Positions 11,880 through 25,512 of a stretch of DNA of 64,000 nucleotides are shown here, in pieces. Under the pieces are notes generated by a model. It was given only the letters and a program-made list of their open reading frames with translations, searched no databases and was not told the DNA's origin. Source of the stretch: Lepturacanthus savala. Lineage: Eukaryota > Chordata > Actinopteri > Scombriformes > Trichiuridae. The translations under genes were made by a program, and so were the position numbers. Position 1 is the first letter of the stretch. Each line of letters starts with the position of its first letter. Location: the NCBI GenBank assembly GCA_030544235.1, contig CM060470.1, positions 12,115,356-12,179,355 of the forward strand. Reading direction: 5' to 3'.

Positions 11880-11880
<1 letters not shown>
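11541..11880. promoter_or_regulatory. candidate enhancer with CArG box and two TCF/LEF sites
   Basis: Repeat-free block. AGATCAAAC (11767-11775) and AGATCAAAG (11798-11806) are TCF/LEF-type sites in the same orientation, each preceded by GG. CCATATATGG (11817-11826) is a perfect CC(A/T)6GG CArG box for SRF. TAAT cores also occur, for example AATAATTACC near 11598. Combined Wnt and SRF input is inferred from motifs only. Confidence 0.4.
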
Positions 11881-13779
<1,899 letters not shown>

Positions 13780-13780
<1 letters not shown>

Positions 13781-14260
13781 TAAATGATCCAATTATTGCG
13801 AGTTTGAAACATTTCCAGTATTAAGACCACAGTAGGTAGTCGCTTTCCCCTCCCGCTCGACACCACCGCCGACTCCAGCACTCCACATCTGCTAAGACTG
13901 AAAAGGGCCAGACGAGGCCCGCCGCCCCATTGAAATTTGGGCTGATACTGGAATTTCACTCAGTCAGATAAAATAAACCAGGGGAGCCTTAGATGCTGGA
14001 TAAATAAGCAGTACACTTTGGCTTGGGGGGAAACCAGCGCTCTCCATCTCAGTGATGTAACTGATTGTTCCTTTTCCCCACTGATTAAAAGGAGGTTAAA
14101 ATATACGGGGGTTATTACATTCTACCGGAAAAATACCTCTAATCCCTGGAAAATAATCAGCAAAATGATTTTGATTGGCAAAGATCCACGCAAATAGGAA
14201 GGATTTCCAGGACTCTGCACTTTTTGGTGTGGAAAAACACCGGACCCGCAGGGCTGGAAT
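13780..14260. promoter_or_regulatory. candidate conserved non-coding block
   Basis: Repeat-free and moderate GC. It includes a CCAATTATTG homeodomain-type site near 13789-13800 and ATAAATAAGC, a forkhead-like AT-rich motif, near 14001. It reads like enhancer DNA, but conservation is untested. Confidence 0.28.
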
Positions 14261-15567
14261 CTGAAGAAAAGACTTGCTTTAATTTGCTGTTAATTTGCTA
14301 TATTGTGGTTCTACTCATATGGAAATAGTATATTATGTAGAGACCTCGTGTACCGTAATTAAGAAGTCAGTAACTCCTGTGAAAATTAATGACATCCGTG
14401 TCTTAAAGAAAAGCATTTGCAAATTAGAAATCAAAGCGCTGAAAATTACATACATTTCCAAAACAAACGGGGTGAATTAATGAATGAAATTTTATTTTTA
14501 GAATCGGGATGGAGACGGCGAGTCGTCACGTATGACGCCACACGAGTGCTGCTGTCGGTTGAAAACCGCATTTGAGTTCTGCGAAAAATAGGCACAAGTT
14601 TAAAACTTCTCAATGGCCACAGACACCAGCTAGAAGTCATCCTATGTAGAAAAAAAATGTATTGATATTTCAGTGTTAAAGAGCATGTAATACTGGTGAA
14701 TGATTTCTTGTCAGCGCTTTCAGGAGTTATTAATCGCTAAGCTGTTAGAGGTATTTTGTTTTTATTATTGCACTCTTGTGATTTTTCTGACACTCTCGCT
14801 CATTGAAATGTCAAACAGACTTGTTCAAGTAATATAAAACATAACAAAAAAATGAAACCACTATACAGCTTTGTAAGTACTTTCTATATATTTATATACT
14901 TATAAAAAAACATTCCTGATAAAAATGTCAACAGAAAGTAGCGGGAGAAAGAAAACTTCAGAAATTTCATTAAAATTAATTAATCGTTTGACTTCTCCAA
15001 TTGATAATTTCTGCATGTGCTGCGTTCCTGTCCAAGCAACTGTTAAAATTAAATCATCGGAACGGTCTCCATGAGTTTCCCCAGTAAATACCATTGTTCT
15101 TCTTGTCTACGGAGGCTCACAGCCATCGCCAGTGTCTCCTTTAATCTTCCCCACTGTGAGATGGAGAGAGGAAGAGAGAAAGTGCAAGAGATGAAAGGAG
15201 CTGCAGAGTTGGGCTGAAAATGCACTTAAGAGGAAAAAAAAAAGTTCCATTTTATTCTTCTGTTCATTCTCATCGTTTCATCCCTTCGCGCGCTCCCTGC
15301 TGCAGGTCTCTCCTAGACTCCCACAGATTCTGTCGTTTCCGGCATCATCTGGGGTCACAATTTCAGATTCCAGCCAACTGAGTACACCAAGCATGTTGGG
15401 GAAACCGTTAGACGCCTACGATGCCAGGACGGACACCAGCTAAGAAATGAAGCAGTTCTACTGGTTGTCTTCCCTTGGTGGTTGTTACAAAATGTGCAGA
15501 ATATTTTACACTTTCTACACTGTCTTCTGTAATTGAAATTATTGTTCCAACCTCTTCCTTTAAATGC

Positions 15568-15571
<4 letters not shown>
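14260..15571. other. unique DNA, nothing recognised
   Basis: AT-rich up to about 15100, then moderate GC with a purine-rich stretch at 15158-15200. Short frames show no domains. Confidence 0.5.

Positions 15572-15600
<29 letters not shown>
15572..15600. repeat. poly-A run of 29
   Basis: 29 consecutive A residues. I looked upstream for a retroposon body and found none I recognise, so the run is listed as a homopolymer only. Confidence 0.95.
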
Positions 15601-15601
<1 letters not shown>

Positions 15602-16485
15602 CATAATCATATTGACATCATACCAGCAAGAGTCACTTCAGTTTCAAAGTTAACATCTGTCATGCTGTCAAGCCATTGCAACATGAGTCTCTCAGACAGT
15701 GAAACAGTTTTCACTCACTTTCTTTCTCATTGGTATGTTTCAAATTAAAAGCCTTCTTGTGTTTCTATGCAAAGGCGCACACACACAGGAGAAATGCAGC
15801 ATTTTTGGATGCCATAGCATGCGAGTTGGAGCGGTTACCAATTATGAATTGCATTTATTTTAGTGTGTAATCATTTTCGATGACATGTTCTCAAAATAAA
15901 TTCCAATAGACTCGTTTCACCACTTTAATGGGGGAGACAGCAGTGACTCTAGTTTGAGACATGAAGCAAAGACACTGCCTGAGGTGAAAGAGACAGGTGC
16001 TCTAAAAACAACGGGAAGCTATTGTTTGGCTGCTGATTTGGCCACTTATCAACACAGTTGGAGTTGGAGCAGGTGGGGTACTTTAAAACCAATTTGCCTT
16101 AAAATTGTCCTTCTCATGGTCATAACTCAGTCAAATCAGAACACGCAGACGTGATGAACCTATTTTTAAATTCAGTGTGATTCACACTTTCCAAGGATAT
16201 CATCCATAAATCCATACATCTGCTTGGAAATCATAGAGGAAAAAAAAGGTGTTCTGTATAACAGCAGAACTTGCCTGAGGATCATCACATTTTCACATTT
16301 CCTCCAGTATCAAAGTCATGCAGTGGCGGCTGTTTGTACAGCCACTGGTAGATAGCAAACAAGAACTGTTAATATCTAATTATGCACATTTTTAATGTCT
16401 GAATTTAAAAAGCCCTGTAGGCTCGTATTGTTTACTGCCCTCATGCGGAGGCGGCTCCATTAAGAAATGGTTTTCTGTTTTCTTT
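15601..16485. other. unique DNA, nothing recognised
   Basis: Ordinary sequence with no repeat family or gene that I can identify. Confidence 0.5.
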
Positions 16486-16665
16486 GGAAGAACTCGTCTG
16501 GCCTGCACAGAGCTACTCAACTCCATCCAAGACCTTTGGGATGAACTGGAACGGGCCAGGCCTTATGATCCGACATCGTTGGATGACCTCATTATTGCTC
16601 TTTTGGCTGAATGGGAGCAAAACCCTGCAGCCAGGTTCCAAAATCTGTGTTCCAGATTATCCTGT
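16486..16665 (+). pseudogene. Tc1-like transposase C-terminal fragment
   Basis: Read from 16492 in frame, this encodes a peptide with SIQDLWDELERARP, then LIIALLAEWEQNPAARFQN. It corresponds to the C-terminal end of Tc1/mariner DD34E transposases (the NPIE.LWDEL, AEWEQIPA..FQNL region). The catalytic aspartates and the DNA-binding domain are absent. The frame is free of stops from about 16396 to a TAA at about 16700, but the non-Tc1 part resembles nothing and has no ATG. It is a dead transposon scrap; I found no terminal inverted repeat near it. Identification rests on remembered family features. Confidence 0.7.
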
Positions 16666-17260
16666 GGTTTCATTAAGGTTCGTCTTTGTATTCACACCCT
16701 CTAAATTCCCACAAAATAAACCACACATTTTTTTTTTTGGTTCCTTAAACCCGTTTTAGTCACTATGATATGCCATATTCGAGATTTGGCTGTCTTCACT
16801 GTCAGCAAGCTGTGAAATTGTAATAATTCCTGATACATGCTGTATTGCTTGACTGAATGAAGGGAGGTTATTAGCATCACTTCCAAATTAGACATCCATG
16901 CAACTCTCCTTATACGACAACCTGCCACCAAATGATTCGTTCTCCTTTTATCTTTGACTGACACTGACTGTGGGTTCAGTTGGACAGAATACAGACAGTC
17001 CATCTGTGGTGTGTCTAATAAACCTACTTCGGAGGCCGAAACTAGCCCCATGATGCATTGCAGGGGGTGCAACTGTGTATGGATGCACATGCGGATATGA
17101 AATGTATGTGTTCCAGACAGTGCACACGTCCAGACATTTGTCTGCACGTGTGACCTGGTTCTCAATCTGTTATTTTCTTCTTTTTTTTTTTTTGCTCCCT
17201 GGTGTTTTTTAAATGTCTACCCATACATGAATACGCACACTCTACTGTTCATGTTGCTGA
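16666..17260. other. unique DNA, nothing recognised
   Basis: Contains T runs (16729-16737, 17180-17191). The 154-codon minus-strand frame at 16701-17165 matches no family I recognise and probably occurs by chance. Confidence 0.4.
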
Positions 17261-17500
17261 GTACCCAAAGCAGCCCCGGAGACTGTGAGGCACGTCTGAA
17301 TAACAAGCTCTGTCCTCGGCCAGAGCCTTGGCGGTTAGCTGTGGTCAAAGGCCTTCCAGATGGACCAGAGAGCTGGAGAGGGATGCATCATGGCTGGCTT
17401 GGGTTCAGCCAAGACCTGCCCCTGTTAGGCGGCCCTTATCATGGCTCAGAACAGGTCCCAGACCAGAGGGATGTCCGATATTCTTTTTCTGCATCGTAAA
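17260..17500. promoter_or_regulatory. candidate conserved non-coding block
   Basis: Moderate-GC stretch between AT-rich flanks. GTCAAAGGCCTT (17344-17355) is TCF/LEF-like. Two overlapping plus-strand frames cross it without a recognisable domain. Confidence 0.22.
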
Positions 17501-18098
17501 AAACTGCCTGCATCCCTGAACTGAAATTAAATTGCTTTTTAACTGCATCCATAGTTCTCTTTAAACCATCTGTCCTGTGTGCTCTTTTGATTAAAATAAA
17601 AAAAATAAACCAAAAGGGAGAGCTGTATATTTTTAATTCTGTGATATGATATATATCAAACACTCTTCTACCGTTATTTTGATACTGTAATCAAAATCTT
17701 CATATGGAATGATAGTGCTGTTTCATTTCAGCACACTGAATCTGATGGCATCCTGCAACACAGTACAAGAGCCATAAACTCTGAATGAAAAACCCACGTT
17801 AGCTTTTTTTTGTGTGCTCAAGTCTCCTTCTAATCTAATATTCGTACATTCAGCAGGGGGAAAGTGCACCGCTAATGTCAGTTAGCAGCTAGGTAGCTAA
17901 TTAGCCGCTCTGCTGTAGCACATTAAACAGCAGGTAAACACACCTGCAAATGTCACTTAGGACCCTGTTAGATGCTGGTTTGTTCATTGTTCCTTAAAAT
18001 CACAGTTAGACATGCTGTCTGTCCATAAATGTAGTGTAGCTACAGCAGTTGTTTACTTTGTCTCTATATTCATATGATGTAACACTAATAGCCTGCCA
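17500..18098. other. unique DNA, nothing recognised
   Basis: AT-rich sequence with no repeat or gene identified. Confidence 0.45.
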
Positions 18099-18225
18099 GC
18101 TGCTGTCTATCAAACATAGACACGCCCCCCCCCAACCACCTGTTGTCAATCAAACTGATACCGACACATGCCCCGCCCCCCCCCCCCAATCTGCTGTCAA
18201 ACACCAAAATTAGCACATCCCCCAC
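18099..18225. repeat. degenerate local repeat with C-tract units
   Basis: Three imperfect copies of CTG(C/T)TGTC-ATCAAAC-type sequence, starting at about 18099, 18139 and 18191. Each is followed by ACA(T/C)GCCCC or similar and a run of C residues. Spacing is uneven (about 40 and 52 bp), so this is a decayed tandem repeat. Confidence 0.55.
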
Positions 18226-19523
18226 CAGGCTGAAATACAAAGACCTTTTTCTTCTTCACAATAATACATTATTAAAAAAAAATAAGAAAACAAAATGTCA
18301 ACATTGTTCTTGACTATAGAGGGATGATTAAATGTCAGTTTCATTTGGACTGTCTTCACACCCATCATCCACGTCACAAACATCCATCACCACCTGCATG
18401 TGCATCATTGTCTGCAACGTCTGATGGTAATTGATGGTAGATGGTGGGTTGCCCTGGGGTCCTGTAAGCATAATATATATGCACTGTATGTCCCACATAA
18501 CAGAATGAGCATCAATTCATTTGCATGTTTATCGCTAAAGCTGCACCCCGTAGCTTGACCCAGGTAATAAAGCTGTTTCTGAAGAGATGGAAACATGGTT
18601 CTGAAATGTAACGAGGAGGAGAGGGAGGGAGGAAATGGAAAGAGGGAGAGCCAGAGTGTTCGGTGTGTGTATGTCGTATGTTGGAGGGGGCTACATTCAG
18701 GAGAGCAATCACAGCTCTTCCATGTGGAATAAGTTCCCATTAGTGTTTACGGTTGCTGATTTGTTGGTACTAATTAAGTAGTACGATCACATTTACCCAA
18801 CTGATCCCTTATATCCCAAGAATGTATATGATGTCCACAGAAAGGCTCAGTGGAGATGAGTAAAGCTGCGTGAATTACATTTTCAAATGAGTGAACATGC
18901 ATTTATGGAAAAAATAGGAAGTTATATTAAATGTGCTTACATTTATATGTAGGTTTGAATCTAAAATTTAAAGATCCCCTCCACTCATCTGGAGATTTCA
19001 TCAAAGATAAAAATACACTACATTGAAAAGTAATTTGGGAGAAAGAAAATTGAAAATTCCAGAGACTATGAGCCTTTGCTACTGCATGCGCATTGTTAGG
19101 CTTCAAGTTTCCTTATCATACTATAGTACGTTGCACACTGGACCATGATTGGCTCAAACATAGTTGCGATGTTTAAAATGCTCATACTTACAAGCCTCCA
19201 CCGAAAGACATATTTTCATGTGCTACTACTTGCTTTTTTTCCCCTCTCACAATCCGTTGAATCATCATAAAAATGAAAAAAAAATTCTAAAGAGGTATGT
19301 GAATTGTGTCAAAGTAATAGGTTTCATATTATTGACACCAGGTCGTTAGGTGATGTACATTTTTTGAATTCATTGAATGGAGTCATGGTTATACTTGATT
19401 TGTATTGCAAATACAAGCATAACTTGACTCCCTTTTCTCACTGATAGTCATTTTCATATTTCTTGTGCCGCTTACACATTTGAATGAACCTGCAATTAAG
19501 GCTGCTTAATTAGTGAATATCAA
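18226..19523. other. unique DNA, nothing recognised
   Basis: Includes a purine-rich tract (18613-18652). Two overlapping minus-strand frames at 18405-18740 are unsupported. No TE or gene is identified. Confidence 0.45.
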
Positions 19524-19751
19524 CAGGGGGCCTCCGTGACCCACAGGGGGTTCTCAGTGTTACTACAGGGGAGCCGCCAATTAATCATTAAATGGCATTT
19601 TCCCCACAAATTTAAATATGTCTGAACATTTATATTTACAAAGGTTATTATTAATACTATAAAAAGGTACATTTTTTAAAATTCGGCCTCCCTACTATTT
19701 ATCAATTATTAGCTAAGGGATTGTTGGCCTGAAACATGTTGAAGACCCCTG
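19524..19751. mobile_element. possible non-autonomous hAT-like element
   Basis: Begins CAGGGGGCCTCC and ends GAAGACCCCTG. The ends are imperfect inverted repeats with the CAGGGG...CCCCTG signature of hAT transposons. The interior is AT-rich with no coding capacity. I find no matching 8-bp target duplication (AATATCAA on the left, CTTTAGAG on the right), which weakens the call. Confidence 0.35.
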
Positions 19752-21120
19752 CTTTAGAGTTATTTTTAGATGGATTTATCAGCTTTGTAAAGAACCAGAA
19801 TAGCCATTTCCCCCTGCGTCCAGTCCTTATGCTAAGCTAGGCTAACCACTTCCTGGCTCCAACTCCTGAATTCATGCAAGGGCAAGGGATTGTTGTCGTC
19901 ATCTCTCACCTCTTTCTCAAAAAGTAAAAAAAAAAAAAAAAGGCCAAACTGTTCCTTAAACTTCGTATAAGTGTTTTCTCCATACGTCTTGGTCTTATTT
20001 CAGCCTATGCAAGAGTTAAGGTCTTCCCATGCCAGCTCCTGCTGACAAAGAAATGCTTTCAGGCAATTTCAGAAAATGTCAACAACACTCTCTGCCCCTG
20101 TTGTATCCTCGCTGCACTCAAGCAGAGGTAGAGTGTGATGGGTGGCTTGGAGAAGGTGTCTTGAGAGTACAGAACCTGTTATAATGGACAAGCACTTGGC
20201 ACCTTTTCCCCGAGAGGCTACAATGGCCACGGCCCAATCACTGTCTGCTGAGGCACTGGAGCAAGTTGGCTCATACAACAAAAATCCACAATCTCCGCCC
20301 CCCCCCCCCCCCTTGCCCACTTGCCTCTCCCACCCCAGTCTGCTCAGAGAAATCTGCTGCCAAGCCAAACACTCGCTGATGAAAAACAAATACAACGCAG
20401 TCAGCCTCACTACCTCACTACCTCACAGGCAGAAAATGACTCGGGGAATTCAAACTTGTAATTCATGTACCACCGATGGTCGTGGACAATTTTAGATGTC
20501 ACTGCAGCGGGTTAAATATATTGTAAGGATATAAATCCTGTGTAGAATATAAACACCTCCCAGGAGGGCTCCTGTTTAACTGCTCAATAAATGTCAATGA
20601 TCTGTTTGGGTTACAATTAGCGTTACATTAGCATTCCAGCCTCATAGACGTCAGGTGTTGGGCAGCCTTGGCAACCTGTAATAAAATAAAACAACCCATT
20701 TCCTTTTGAGTTTATTTTCCACTTGTGCTGCATTGTCTTTCATAATAGCCCACGCTGAGCTGATGTGCAGTCTTCATGGCAGCTTCAGAGAAAATGGGAT
20801 CATTTTGAGAGTGACTGGAGGGTGCATTAGAGGAACCACACCAACTGTGTCCCTCTATATTTTCATGCTGTATCAAAGGTATCCAATTAGGCATATGGGT
20901 AGGGAAAGAACAACGGTGTATGGGCTGAAGGAGTCGCTTCTGGACGAGTGTTGGAGAGAAAGGCCGAAAAGTACTTTGCTTCTTCTCGGTAGGTGTGCAG
21001 GACAATGTTGCATCTCCCAGCGTGATCATTTCATCGAAGGTCGATTGAACACGAAGCCCTGGCTGAACATTAAAAACAGAATACATTTTTTTTTTAAATG
21101 ATATAGAATAGATATAATAA
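19752..21120. other. unique DNA with a C16 tract
   Basis: Contains a run of 15-16 C at 20298-20312 and A runs near 19928-19940. Opposing frames at 20069-20495 and 20706-21101 overlap on both strands with no domain and are considered spurious. Confidence 0.4.
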
Positions 21121-21832
21121 CAGGTTAGGGCTTGGCAGTATATCGTTTCATACCGAATACCTGTTTTTTTTAGGATATGAATTTTTCATGTACTCCAATA
21201 CCGGTAAGTATGTAGCGTACAAAATTCTTGGAACACAGGGTGGCGGACCATCACGCCGTGGGGCGTTGTTTGAGAGGGGGACTGTTTTGCAGTTGTACCA
21301 AACAAGCTGCATGCAGCTGCCTGTGAGAGCACAGCCTGTTTGTGTTGAAGGGTGAACAACATAGACTGAGAAATTGTCAGAGGAACTTCTACCAAAAAGA
21401 GGAGCTGTATCAGTTGAGTAGAAGTACATAGGCTTTAGGAAAAAAAATATATATATATGATGCTGCTCAAACAACCATGATCTGTAAATGTTGTCAGGCT
21501 GAAGTTGTAGCTGCATGAGGCAACATGTACCTCCACCACAAACACGACCTAGAATATAAAGAATGCATGGAACTAATATCTGGGTGCTCTTCGACGTCTG
21601 CAGGCAACGTTAATGTTGGTTCGGCAACACAAAACATGAGTGAGGCGTCGTTCAATGACGCGTTCACCAATGGAACTGCTTATCTAAGCCTTTTTACTGC
21701 AGCAAATCATCTCCAAATTAGAAAATGGGGTTAGCAAATATTCATGCATGAAAAAAAATAAAATACTGCCAATTACCGTGACACCGATTTAAATTTTTTT
21801 GGTCATACTGCCCAGCATTATAACACCTGAAT
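21121..21832 (+). mobile_element. degenerate hAT-type DNA transposon with BED-finger remnant
   Basis: Left end CTTGGCAGTAT (21131-21141) and right end ATACTGCCCAG (about 21805-21815) form an inverted pair. Both are followed internally by CCGNTA/ATACCG-type sequence, as in teleost hAT ends. Inside, the plus frame around 21505-21560 reads VVAA-stop-GN, then YLHHKHDLEYKECMEL. This resembles the second half of a BED zinc finger (GNTTNL..HLK..H..EY.EC) near the N-terminus of hAT transposases. About 100 bp upstream, another frame gives PKRGAVSVE and KYIGF, like the region before the finger. Several stops and frame changes make it inactive. The catalytic domain is missing and no clear 8-bp target duplication was found. 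Confidence 0.6.
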
Positions 21833-22048
21833 ATTTTATTAGGAGCTTCCAAACAACCTTCATTTTGCCCAGTATGTTGTGCAAAAGGGTGTCCTTTTTC
21901 CACAGAGAACACTTGGAAAGAGAATGTTAATTTTGAGTGTTGGGCCACATATCGACATGGAAGCTTAAGGATTATTTTTCCACAGCTTTTTACAGTATAC
22001 TATAGCCAACAAACGAAGCTTACTGAGATGTCAAGGAAAAAGTCCAAC

Positions 22049-22051
<3 letters not shown>
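21833..22051. other. unique DNA
   Basis: Short AT-rich stretch between a hAT remnant and a CA array, with nothing recognised. Confidence 0.4.
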
Positions 22052-22107
<56 letters not shown>

Positions 22108-22120
22108 GCACACACACACA
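22052..22120. repeat. (CA)n microsatellite
   Basis: About 69 bp of CA with a few CG interruptions near 22100-22108, followed by an A run. The Cys-Val frames on the minus strand are artefacts. Confidence 0.97.
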
Positions 22121-23716
22121 AAAAAAAACACATGATGCTGTAAGTAACACTGGTGAAATGACAGCATACACAAATTGTATTGAAAACATAAATGCAAAAC
22201 GCATAAAATTCAAGCACATAAGCTTTTGATCACATCCAAGGGCACTTGGCAGCAGGTGCAACAATAGTACTTCACTCTAAAAGACACACACATCCCATAC
22301 TGTAACCGGTGCCTTTGGTATCCTCCCCCTCCCTCCTTCCATCCTTCTTCACCCATCACTACACACCCACTGACCGTTCCACCACATTCTTTTGCAGGAC
22401 TAACAGGAAAACAAACAAGTCGTGTCCTGTGTGCCTTGATATATACCTCTTGACACAAGATATACATTGCCATTGGGCCAAAGAGAAGCTAACAGATTAA
22501 TGTAGAAGGCAAACAGTAACATTTCAAAGAAAAAAAAAAAAGCAAAGGTCTACCATTTGGCAGGCGAGCATTGGAGCATTGTTTGGTTTTAACTTTTCTT
22601 CTGGGTGGCAGCCATTTTGATGGAGTAAATAGATGGCTCAAAGTCAGCTGGTCACGCCAATTCGTGCCGTGAAAACACTGCCCGTGTTTGACTAAGGAGG
22701 CCAATGTCAGCAAAGTCCCTGAAGCAGCAGTAAGCTAAATAAGCCCCGCCAGGTCCCGCTATCAAAGTCGAGGTCTATATGGGGAGATTTATACCTCTGC
22801 CATTGTTGTTGTTTGAATGGCCCCGAGGGAGCACTCTCGAGATTTGTGCAGTCTGTAGACGCTGCAGAGACTGAACAAACCCAGCAGACAGCAGGCCTGT
22901 CTACTGTGTTTGAGGAGGGCTTGAAATAGGTCCGTCTGTCACCGCAGAGAAAATGTTTTAATCTAAGAGAAAACAGCACCTCCGAGAGTCACCCGCTGCT
23001 CTATTGACTCCGTGAGGACTCAATAGTAAGTGCTCAAGTACTGTTTGAGCCTGTCACTTCCATAAGATAGATACCGGTGGGTAAACGTGTTGACCGTTCC
23101 CTGTTAATTTGGGTGAAGCAGCATCAGTTGATGATCAGCCTCCTTCAATACGGTGTGTGTCTGTCGCTTTTATTCACACAAAAGTAATACGCTCTACCTG
23201 GCAACATTACATTCATCATATTCACTGAGGAATTATTCTTCACCAAACTGAGGAGACAGCAGTTTTATTTTTTTTGCTATGTTGTTTCTGCCAAGTTGAC
23301 CAATAACAAAAATAATCATCCGTTCCCATGGAAACCACACAGCGAGTTATGATGCCAGTGAACAATGGTGAAGACATGTCAGACAATTTGAACAAGCTGT
23401 GTAAGCATTCTTTTTTTTCCCCTGGGGGTGGGGTGCCGAGTTTGTGGAACTTAGTTGCGGCTTGTCTCGATCCAATAACAGGTGGCAATTAATTTAAATT
23501 TGGGAATCGCATGAAAAGCAGTTCTGAAGGCTATGAACAGCCTTGTGGAGCTAAGATTTATTCTTGTGGAGTTGTTTACAGAGAAGACAAAGGTAAGGTT
23601 TCAGAAAGTCATTGCAGGGCCTTGCTGTTATTAAAAGGAAAATTCGATTTCATAACACTTTGGGAGTGAAAAGCCTCCAACCAAAACCCAAAGACTGTGA
23701 AGCAAGCTCACTGGAG
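22121..23716. other. unique DNA, partly enhancer-like
   Basis: No gene. Moderate-GC stretches near 22560-22700 and 22740-23060 might be regulatory; the first contains CAGCCATTTTGATGG, which is YY1-like. T runs lie near 23268 and 23411. Open frames are short and domain-free. Confidence 0.35.
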
Positions 23717-23952
23717 ATGAAATCTCAACATATCATGCGATTGTTATCACACTGCTAATAGCTCATGGGACATCCTCCTACTCTTGACTCAGAACACACA
23801 TTTTTCAGGGATGTAGTTATGTGAATTACTTTGCTGTGAGATTATTATGAAACTGGGGAGTAAACAAGGTCAAGGTTTTTGTACTTGACTGAAGGTGATA
23901 TTCAGTTTGTCTGAAATATTTTCTGGGTGAAATAGATGACTAATGTTTTCAT
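23717..23952 (+). promoter_or_regulatory. non-coding element B, diverged paralogue of the element at 10400
   Basis: 236 bp in the same orientation and nearly the same length as element A. ATGAAATCTCA is at 23717-23727 and the 21-base identity is at 23768-23788. The end block GTGAAATAGATGACT...TTTTCAT lies at about 23927-23952. Sequence between the shared blocks has diverged strongly. It is non-coding in all frames. Function is inferred only from the block-wise retention. Confidence 0.6.
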
Positions 23953-24379
23953 AATAAGATTATTATTTTTTATAAAGATACAAACACAGTACATAAAGTA
24001 TAGTTGACATGGCCATTATATTTACACATCAGTGTCTATCAACATGATAAATATATTAATATTCAATATCAACTAAATTCTTTCCTGAGTTTTCTAACCT
24101 CTATTTAATAGTCATTCCCTATGTCCTTGTAGGGATTTACATTTAATTCATAATGTTTAATTGATCATGTAAAATTCATTTTTGTTGGTATTGGAATAGA
24201 TTGATGTCTTAACTTCCTATGTAAATTTTTTCCTTTCATTGGACACATTTTGAGATGGTGAGTCAATGACATATGGAAACTTCACAGACAACCTGAGCCA
24301 ATGGTAATCTGTTTGATCACACCAGTACTGAACACAAAGACTCCCCATATCAAAGGCATGCAATTAGGCATCCCTAATA
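23953..24379. other. AT-rich unique DNA
   Basis: AT-rich sequence between element B and the G run, with nothing recognised. Confidence 0.45.

Positions 24380-24416
<37 letters not shown>
24380..24416 (+). repeat. poly-G run of 37
   Basis: 37 consecutive G residues, followed by ATGGGGG. It is a strong intramolecular G-quadruplex candidate and a likely sequencing-length artefact site. The glycine-rich frame through it is spurious. Confidence 0.95.
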
Positions 24417-24417
<1 letters not shown>

Positions 24418-25274
24418 TGGGGGACTTCTACTTTGATCTACAGAGGCTATGATGTCCCTCGGCACCTAACCAGCCAACTAAGACACCTGAGTTCTTCCCA
24501 CTTTGCTGGGCTGACAGGCTCGGGCCAGATTAGCCCCTTTTGGTTTTATGATAATCCTGAATCCTTAAAAGTGACACAAGATATTCACGCAAGGAAGTGA
24601 TTAACGAAAAACAAATTTGACGCTAGAAGTAAAATAAGTAGGGGTCTCAAAAATAATGCGTTCATTTGGAAATTCATCAAAAAAGTATGCAGATTAATCA
24701 CTATTGTGTCTTTTCAACCCATGTCACTATACAATTTGAACATAAAACCTCCACAACAGCTTTATCACACTTGCAAGGCATCTAGACTCCAGAAGAAGAA
24801 GCGACATAATGGAAGTAGATGACAAAATATTTCTTGGCCCGGTGAATGGAAAAAATTATGTTAAAAAAAAATCTGTGAGAGTCACCCAGGGGGTGTAGAA
24901 GTAGCTGGTAAGGCAGACGGGTTTGGAAAATGAAGCAAGAATATGTGTAGAACCTCAGGTAAATGTCCCTGGATCGGCCTGACTGGTGTTGGGATTTCCA
25001 GCGTAAAACATATCTGTTCTACACTTTGGGTGAACCCTGCCTCAGCCATTTTCTCTGAGACCTTACATTTTTTTACAGTTCCTATACCCTGTCATTTTAG
25101 GAGTAGAAGGATATTCATGTCCTTTACTTTAGCTTGAGGTTTGTCTCGTCTTCACTACCCATGGGTTTACCACTGCCACCGGTTATGTTTGATGTTCTGT
25201 GGGTTTGTTTTCCCCTCTTTCTTCTTCTCCTTTGTCCTATGGTTAACTGTATCTGCTTGCAGTTAATCTACGTC
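24417..25274. other. unique DNA, nothing recognised
   Basis: Ordinary sequence. No gene or TE is identified. Confidence 0.45.
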
Positions 25275-25512
25275 CGTTTACACATGCGCAGACATTAAAG
25301 AATGAAAATAAACCTGATTAATGGCATAGATATGCTGAAGATAACGGGTCATTGATCAAAAAGCGAGCCCTGGATTCCTCATGAACCGATAAAGCCTGTA
25401 GTCGATTAACATTATCAGCCTATGCTGTATAAATGACCAGTTGAATAATCTGGTAACTCCAGAAATCAGATACCGACCGATTCATTACTGTGCATGTAAA
25501 TGTGCTCACTGT
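25275..25512. mobile_element. possible MITE with CGTTTACA...TGTAAATG ends
   Basis: The left end CGTTTACACATGCGCAG (25275-25291) and right end CTGTGCATGTAAATG (25498-25512) are inverted, with one inserted base and two mismatches. GTTTACATGCAC-type ends mark a common class of short teleost DNA elements. The 238-bp interior is non-coding. No target-site duplication could be assigned. Confidence 0.45.

Noticed and set aside
15572..15600. Poly-A considered as the tail of a retroposed gene
   Set aside because: No coding remnant, polyadenylation signal or target duplication was found upstream.
16701..17165. 154-codon minus-strand frame
   Set aside because: Cys/His/Leu-rich with no family resemblance. 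It starts in CA-like sequence and ends in a poly-T flank.
20069..20495. 113-codon minus and 117-codon plus frames
   Set aside because: They mirror each other across a C16 tract (Gly or Pro runs) and have no recognisable features.
20706..21101. 131-codon plus and 124-codon minus frames
   Set aside because: Opposite-strand shadows without a domain. No splice sites or transcription signal stood out.
22000..22264. Cys-Val repeat frames
   Set aside because: Translation of the (CA)n array on the minus strand.
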